Shown here: in pieces, positions 60,471-64,000 of the stretch
How the letters are laid out: each line of letters begins with the position of its first letter
How positions within the stretch are numbered: the stretch's first letter is position 1
NCBI RefSeq assembly: GCF_009730915.1
Contig: NC_052472.1
Coordinates: 2,418,001-2,482,000 of the forward strand
Length of the DNA: 64,000 nucleotides
DNA from: Dioscorea cayenensis subsp. rotundata
Lineage: Eukaryota; Streptophyta; Magnoliopsida; Dioscoreales; Dioscoreaceae
Direction: 5' to 3'
Made by a program: the position numbers and the translations under genes
Notes under the pieces: generated by a model
What the model saw: only the letters and a program-made list of their open reading frames with translations
Told to the model about the DNA's origin: nothing
The model's database searches: none

Positions 60471-60650
60471 ATGCATGATAGCATCATCGTTATCATGATT
60501 ATATCATCATGTTTAGCATCAGGATCATCATTGATAGCATTATCATTATCATGGTTAGCACACAATAACATGCTTCTCATCATTTTCATTCATGATAGCA
60601 TCACCATCATCATGATTATATCATTATGTTTAGCATAAGGTCATAGGGTT
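60470..60650 (+). repeat. CAT-rich region with an internal direct repeat
   Basis: CATGATAGCATCATCGTTAT (60473-60492) and CATGATAGCATCACCATCAT (60590-60609) begin two ~50 bp copies that both continue ATGATTATATCA and ATGTTTAGCAT. Between them, ATCATT/ATCATG words dominate. Confidence 0.75.
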
Positions 60651-60654
60651 GGAT

Positions 60655-61216
60655 AGCTAGAATTTCATCATTAATTAGAAATAGCCTAAGTTCGAGGCAA
60701 TATATAAGATGGACGGTTCTGATTTGATAATCAGGAGGTATGACTGGAGGGCTATGATTTCATCATCAAGAAGAAATGTTTAAGTTCGAGGCAACATGAG
60801 TGATTCAGATGTTTGTATGATTGGAAGGTTGTGATTTCATCATCAAGCAAAAATTGCTTAAGTTCGAGGCAATCTAAGATGAATGGTTCTGATTCGATCA
60901 CCAGGAAATACGATTGGAGGGCCATGATTTCATCATCAAGCAGAAATAGTTTAAGTTCGAGGCAACCTGAATGACTCAGATTTGATCACCATAAGATAGA
61001 TGTTTATATGATTGGAAGGTTGTGATATCATCATCAAGCAGAAATAGTTTAAGTTCGAGGCAACATGAATGACTCAGATTTGATCACCATAAGATAGATG
61101 TTTATATGATTGGAAGGTTGTGATATCATCATCAAGCAGAATAGCTTAAGTTCGAGGAAATTTAAGATGAACAGTATAGATTTGATCGTCATTCGATTGA
61201 AGTAAGTTCGAGGCAA
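60655..61216 (+). repeat. minisatellite with AAGTTCGAGGCAA core
   Basis: The core AAGTTCGAGGCAA starts at 60688, 60782, 60860, 60953, 61051, 61148 (one mismatch) and 61204, so spacings are 94, 78, 93, 98, 97 and 56 bp. Units begin TTTCATCATCAAGCAGAAAT. Two unit types exist: one with GGTTCTGAT..CAGGA and one with GACTCAGATTTGATCACC. The two units following 60953 and 61051 are nearly identical. Confidence 0.9.
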
Positions 61217-61750
61217 TCAGCTCACGTCCATTCCATGCAACTTACTTATTAATTCATTTATTATTAGTATTTAAGCCAAATAGTTTACGTTGGTGACCAA
61301 GGTTATTATTGATTCGTAAAGGATCAATTACATTGAAGTGTTTTGAAATAGAAGGGCTGGCCATGGCTCTTTTTGGCCTCCTGGGAAAACAGCATACACC
61401 ATGCTGCATGAATCAAGAAATCCTTTGCTAAGCAATAATTCACCACCACTTTTTTTATGTAACATAGTAGTTACTTTCCCAGTTCTCTATTATTCATTTC
61501 CATTAAAACAATGCTTCTCTTCATGTCCTTTAAGTTAAAAATTCGATTTTGATAATTTTCATGGTTTCTAACACAACAAAGTAGCAAATGAACTAGAAGC
61601 TCAAAAGTGTTGAACTGCAACTAGCCAAGAGATGGTTCTGAACCACTATGAGACACAGTACATGGATAGTATACTATGTCAACATTATTCAAAGTTTGAA
61701 GAACACAACGATAGATGTTAACTTGAACTTCGACCCATCCTAAATGCATA
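61217..61750. other. intergenic, no feature recognised
   Basis: No coding frame of note and no repeat recognised. Confidence 0.5.
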
Positions 61751-62088
61751 TTAATCCCTCCACCGATGGCACTAATCCGGACCGCAGACAGACACGAAGA
61801 GCGTCATACCTTCCTCCCTCTCGCAGCTGACCGAAGAAGACAACTTCCGAATGATTGCACTTTGTGCATCCGATGAGTCCTGCACGAGGAAGAGTTAGAT
61901 CGACTCATCCTCGCAGAACTTGAGTACGCTCACCAATAGAATGCATAACTTCATTTCTATAGACACAGTTGTCATTAGAAATCTCTTGGTGTTCACAGTT
62001 ACGGCAAGCAAAAAGGAGGATTTTCTGCTCCTTATTCTCCTTCAGTGCAGATGTTGTTGCATTCACAGCAGAACTTCATAGTGCTCAT
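61751..62088 (-). pseudogene. RPB9 (RNA polymerase II subunit 9) copy, intronless and frameshifted
   Basis: On the minus strand an ATG at 62088 opens MSTMKFC.ECNN. This is followed, after a frame change, by KILLFACRNCEHQEIS and CVYRNEVMHSIGERTQVL, then CTKCNHSEVVFF, and ends CHRWRD before TAA (61751-61753). This is the full length and order of plant RPB9 (about 114 residues), the Pol II subunit with two Cys4 zinc ribbons. Here it is 338 nt with several small indels and stops. The zinc cysteines of the first ribbon survive in pieces. No intron interrupts it, so it may be a processed copy, although no A-tail was found. The GA-rich stretch just upstream on this strand resembles a 5' UTR. As with other coding pieces to the right of the gap, consensus error is an alternative explanation. 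Confidence 0.8.
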
Positions 62089-62089
62089 G

Positions 62090-62130
62090 GCCTCTCTCTT
62101 TCTCTCTCTCTCTCGTTCTCTCTCGTACTT
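62090..62130. repeat. CT-rich microsatellite
   Basis: Runs of CT/TCTCTC interrupted by TTT and GTT. On the minus strand it is a GA-rich leader immediately before the RPB9-like ATG. Confidence 0.9.
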
Positions 62131-62139
62131 TTTTTTGTG

Positions 62140-63060
62140 TAGAACAAAATGAGTGCCATCATTTAAACACTTTGTCCTCCGAATTACTCATGCCAAACGA
62201 GGTGCTTCATTTCTCCAATCTTGAATATAGCTTTGGAATGATCATAGTAGGGATAGTGCTCAGTGCACAAGGACTTAGTCAGCACCACCGTTGTCTCTTT
62301 GATCATCATCTCTTCTCTATCATCCAAGAAATTCACCAAGAGTCCGATAATCCTTGAATATTCGTGATCGGTATCCGAGTGCTTTGCTATCGGGGATTGT
62401 GAGCTTGAGTGCGGATCGGCAAAGGTTGAAGTCCTGCATCATGACTTTGGTAATTTTCTCCAGCGCCACAGCAATGCACCTCTTCTGTCCATTTTTTTAG
62501 CAAGACAACGAAGCAAATGAAGGCTTTTGATTTGATGATGCTTCAGGAGATGGCAAGATTGTTTTTTATTAGACTGTGTACTTGTTGTTCTTTGCATAGG
62601 TTACAATGTTCTTGATTATAGTGAGGGCGTCCTTCATCTTGAAATCGCAAGCACAGAGAAAATTCAGAGAATGGTATCGCTCTTCTCATCGACGCCGAGC
62701 GGAGAAACATTTCAGATGAATACGGCTTTAGATGGCGACGCTGGGGTATCCGTTGCTGTGTGGTCGGTGGCTTCTCAAGCTCTTCCATCTTCATGCTTTA
62801 ACTCCTTCGTCTTTACAACTTCCAGATTTCAGGCTCCTTCGTCTTCACGGCTCCTCGTCGAGAACACAGAGAGAAGCAAATGGGCAACGATATTAGCGTC
62901 AACCAAGTTGGTGATGGCGGCAGGGGCTCCAATATATATATATATACTTCTTTGATGTTGATGATTTAACTACAGAACGACTAACGAGCGATCAAGAACA
63001 GCGATAGGCGTGACAACGAGCAAAAGAACGTGCAGCAGCTGGCAATCGACTCAGTGGCGA
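62140..63060 (-). other. unrecognised, possibly degenerate coding sequence
   Basis: GC near 45 percent, higher than other intergenic DNA here. The reverse strand gives pieces such as DALTIIKNIVTYAKNNKYTV (near 62570-62630, one frame) and ALEKITKVMMQDFNLCRSAL (near 62420-62480, another frame). I do not recognise a family. It could be a frame-broken gene upstream of the RPB9 copy. A TA run lies at 62932-62945. Confidence 0.3.
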
Positions 63061-63077
63061 GCAACTTTTTATATATA

Positions 63078-64000
63078 TGTCACACCCTCAGCCCCCAAAG
63101 CCGGGCCACCGACGGATCGGGTCCCGCATCCAACGGGGCTGGGCCCCACTGAGTGCAAGACCTCAGATTTGACCTGGTCAGAGTCAACCCTAACAAGCAG
63201 AACATGAAACAATATAAAATGGTACAGAAATATAACACAGACTTACAGATACAAGAATCCAATGTACAAATACAGGTTAATAAAAATTTACAAGCAAGCG
63301 ACAACCCTAGTGGATCCATCCTAGCACTAGCTGAACAACAAGGTTTTAAGCACAACCTAAGAGTCGGGTACCTGAAAAGATAGCATAAGAGAGGCTGAGT
63401 AACTCGGTTACTCAGTGAGTGGGGCGAAAACACGAGAAACTCAAAATACCAGCAGAATACGAAAAATTTGTTATCTAAACATTTCCAAAACATAATACTT
63501 CTCAAACAGAAAGGCCAATAGCAGAATAATAGTGGAACGGAAATACAGAAAATGCTCAGAATACAGAGATAGTCAGAAATGCCTAAAATACGCAAAACAT
63601 ATATGTACATCTCCTCGACTAATAATGTAAAATCAATGAGACGAGATCGTGTCTTCGATCGTGAAGTCGAATGTAATAGAACATAATATCAACAGTAGTA
63701 GCCTGGGATCTTTGACCGCAGATCGGGGTAGCGCTACTACGAGAAAAACATGTGCACATGGCTAGGACTTACTCCTCCTAGCTGGGCGAGCCAGAAATGG
63801 AGATGTACTAAAACCGCAGAGATACAAAATACAGACAGAGGAAATACCGAATAATTAATGCAAAAACAAAATAAATAAATAAATAAATATACACCAAAAA
63901 CACAGAGTTCGAGTTCAGAAATTGCAAATTCAGAAGTTCCCATAAACGCAGAAATACTAATAAATCCACATTTTCATTCCGGGAGCAAAATAACTAAATA
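63078..64000. mobile_element. possible LTR retrotransposon end, cut by the window
   Basis: After a TA run the sequence starts TGTCACACCCTCAGCCCCCA, matching the TGTCACACCC start common to plant Ty3/gypsy-type LTRs. Non-coding, moderately GC-rich sequence follows (GAGTAACTCGGTTACTCAGTG near 63399). No second LTR, primer binding site or gag-pol frame is in the window. Confidence 0.35.

Noticed and set aside
60655..61216. CRISPR-like array
   Set aside because: Plant nuclear DNA, units homologous along their whole length and no unique spacers, so an ordinary minisatellite.
1..64000. tRNA or rRNA genes
   Set aside because: No cloverleaf or rRNA sequence recognised apart from the tRNA-like B box within the SINE.

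Overview
This is nuclear DNA of a flowering plant. The evidence is AT-rich intergenic sequence, a plant organellar PPR gene, a plant-type alkaline ceramidase, spliced genes with GT-AG introns, and transposons of the hAT, PIF/Harbinger, Mutator (MULE), SINE and MITE types. The steep 5'-to-3' composition gradient of the PPR gene suggests a monocot. The species cannot be fixed from the sequence alone.

Layout. 1-11.3 kb is a transposon graveyard: a ~160 bp tandem array running into a broken hAT transposase gene, a foldback repeat, a decayed PIF/Harbinger element with remnants of both its transposase and its Myb/SANT-like partner gene, and a SINE with a 16 bp target duplication. 11.3-27.6 kb holds two recognisable host genes: an alkaline ceramidase (5' UTR exon near 11.6 kb, long leader intron, coding exons 17.6-19.1 kb) and an intronless E-class PPR gene (21.9-23.3 kb), with two MITEs and a decayed minisatellite. 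A small reverse-strand gene for a glycine-tract protein follows at 28 kb, then about 5 kb of AT-rich spacer. 33178-34177 is a placeholder gap of exactly 1000 N.

34.2-50.7 kb is the reverse complement of 11.3-27.6 kb. The ceramidase and PPR copies there are riddled with small indels, while the outermost ~3.7 kb is nearly identical between arms. Because the second copy begins exactly at the gap, a second haplotype or duplicate contig scaffolded head-on is at least as likely as a true 16 kb palindrome.

50.7-59.8 kb is a Mutator-like element of the kind that carries a ULP1 (C48 cysteine protease) gene. A plant-mobile-domain/ULP1 gene runs on the plus strand and converges on a MuDR-type transposase gene on the minus strand. 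Their introns and flanks are packed with a GTTTAA motif whose strand follows the gene it lies in. A rearranged fragment of a related element follows. 60-64 kb holds AT microsatellites, a minisatellite of ~78-98 bp units, an intronless broken copy of RNA polymerase II subunit RPB9, and a probable LTR start.

There is no operon-like organisation. The most unusual items are the gap-spanning inverted duplication, the +1 frameshift shared by both ceramidase copies, and the strand-oriented GTTTAA arrays of the MULE.
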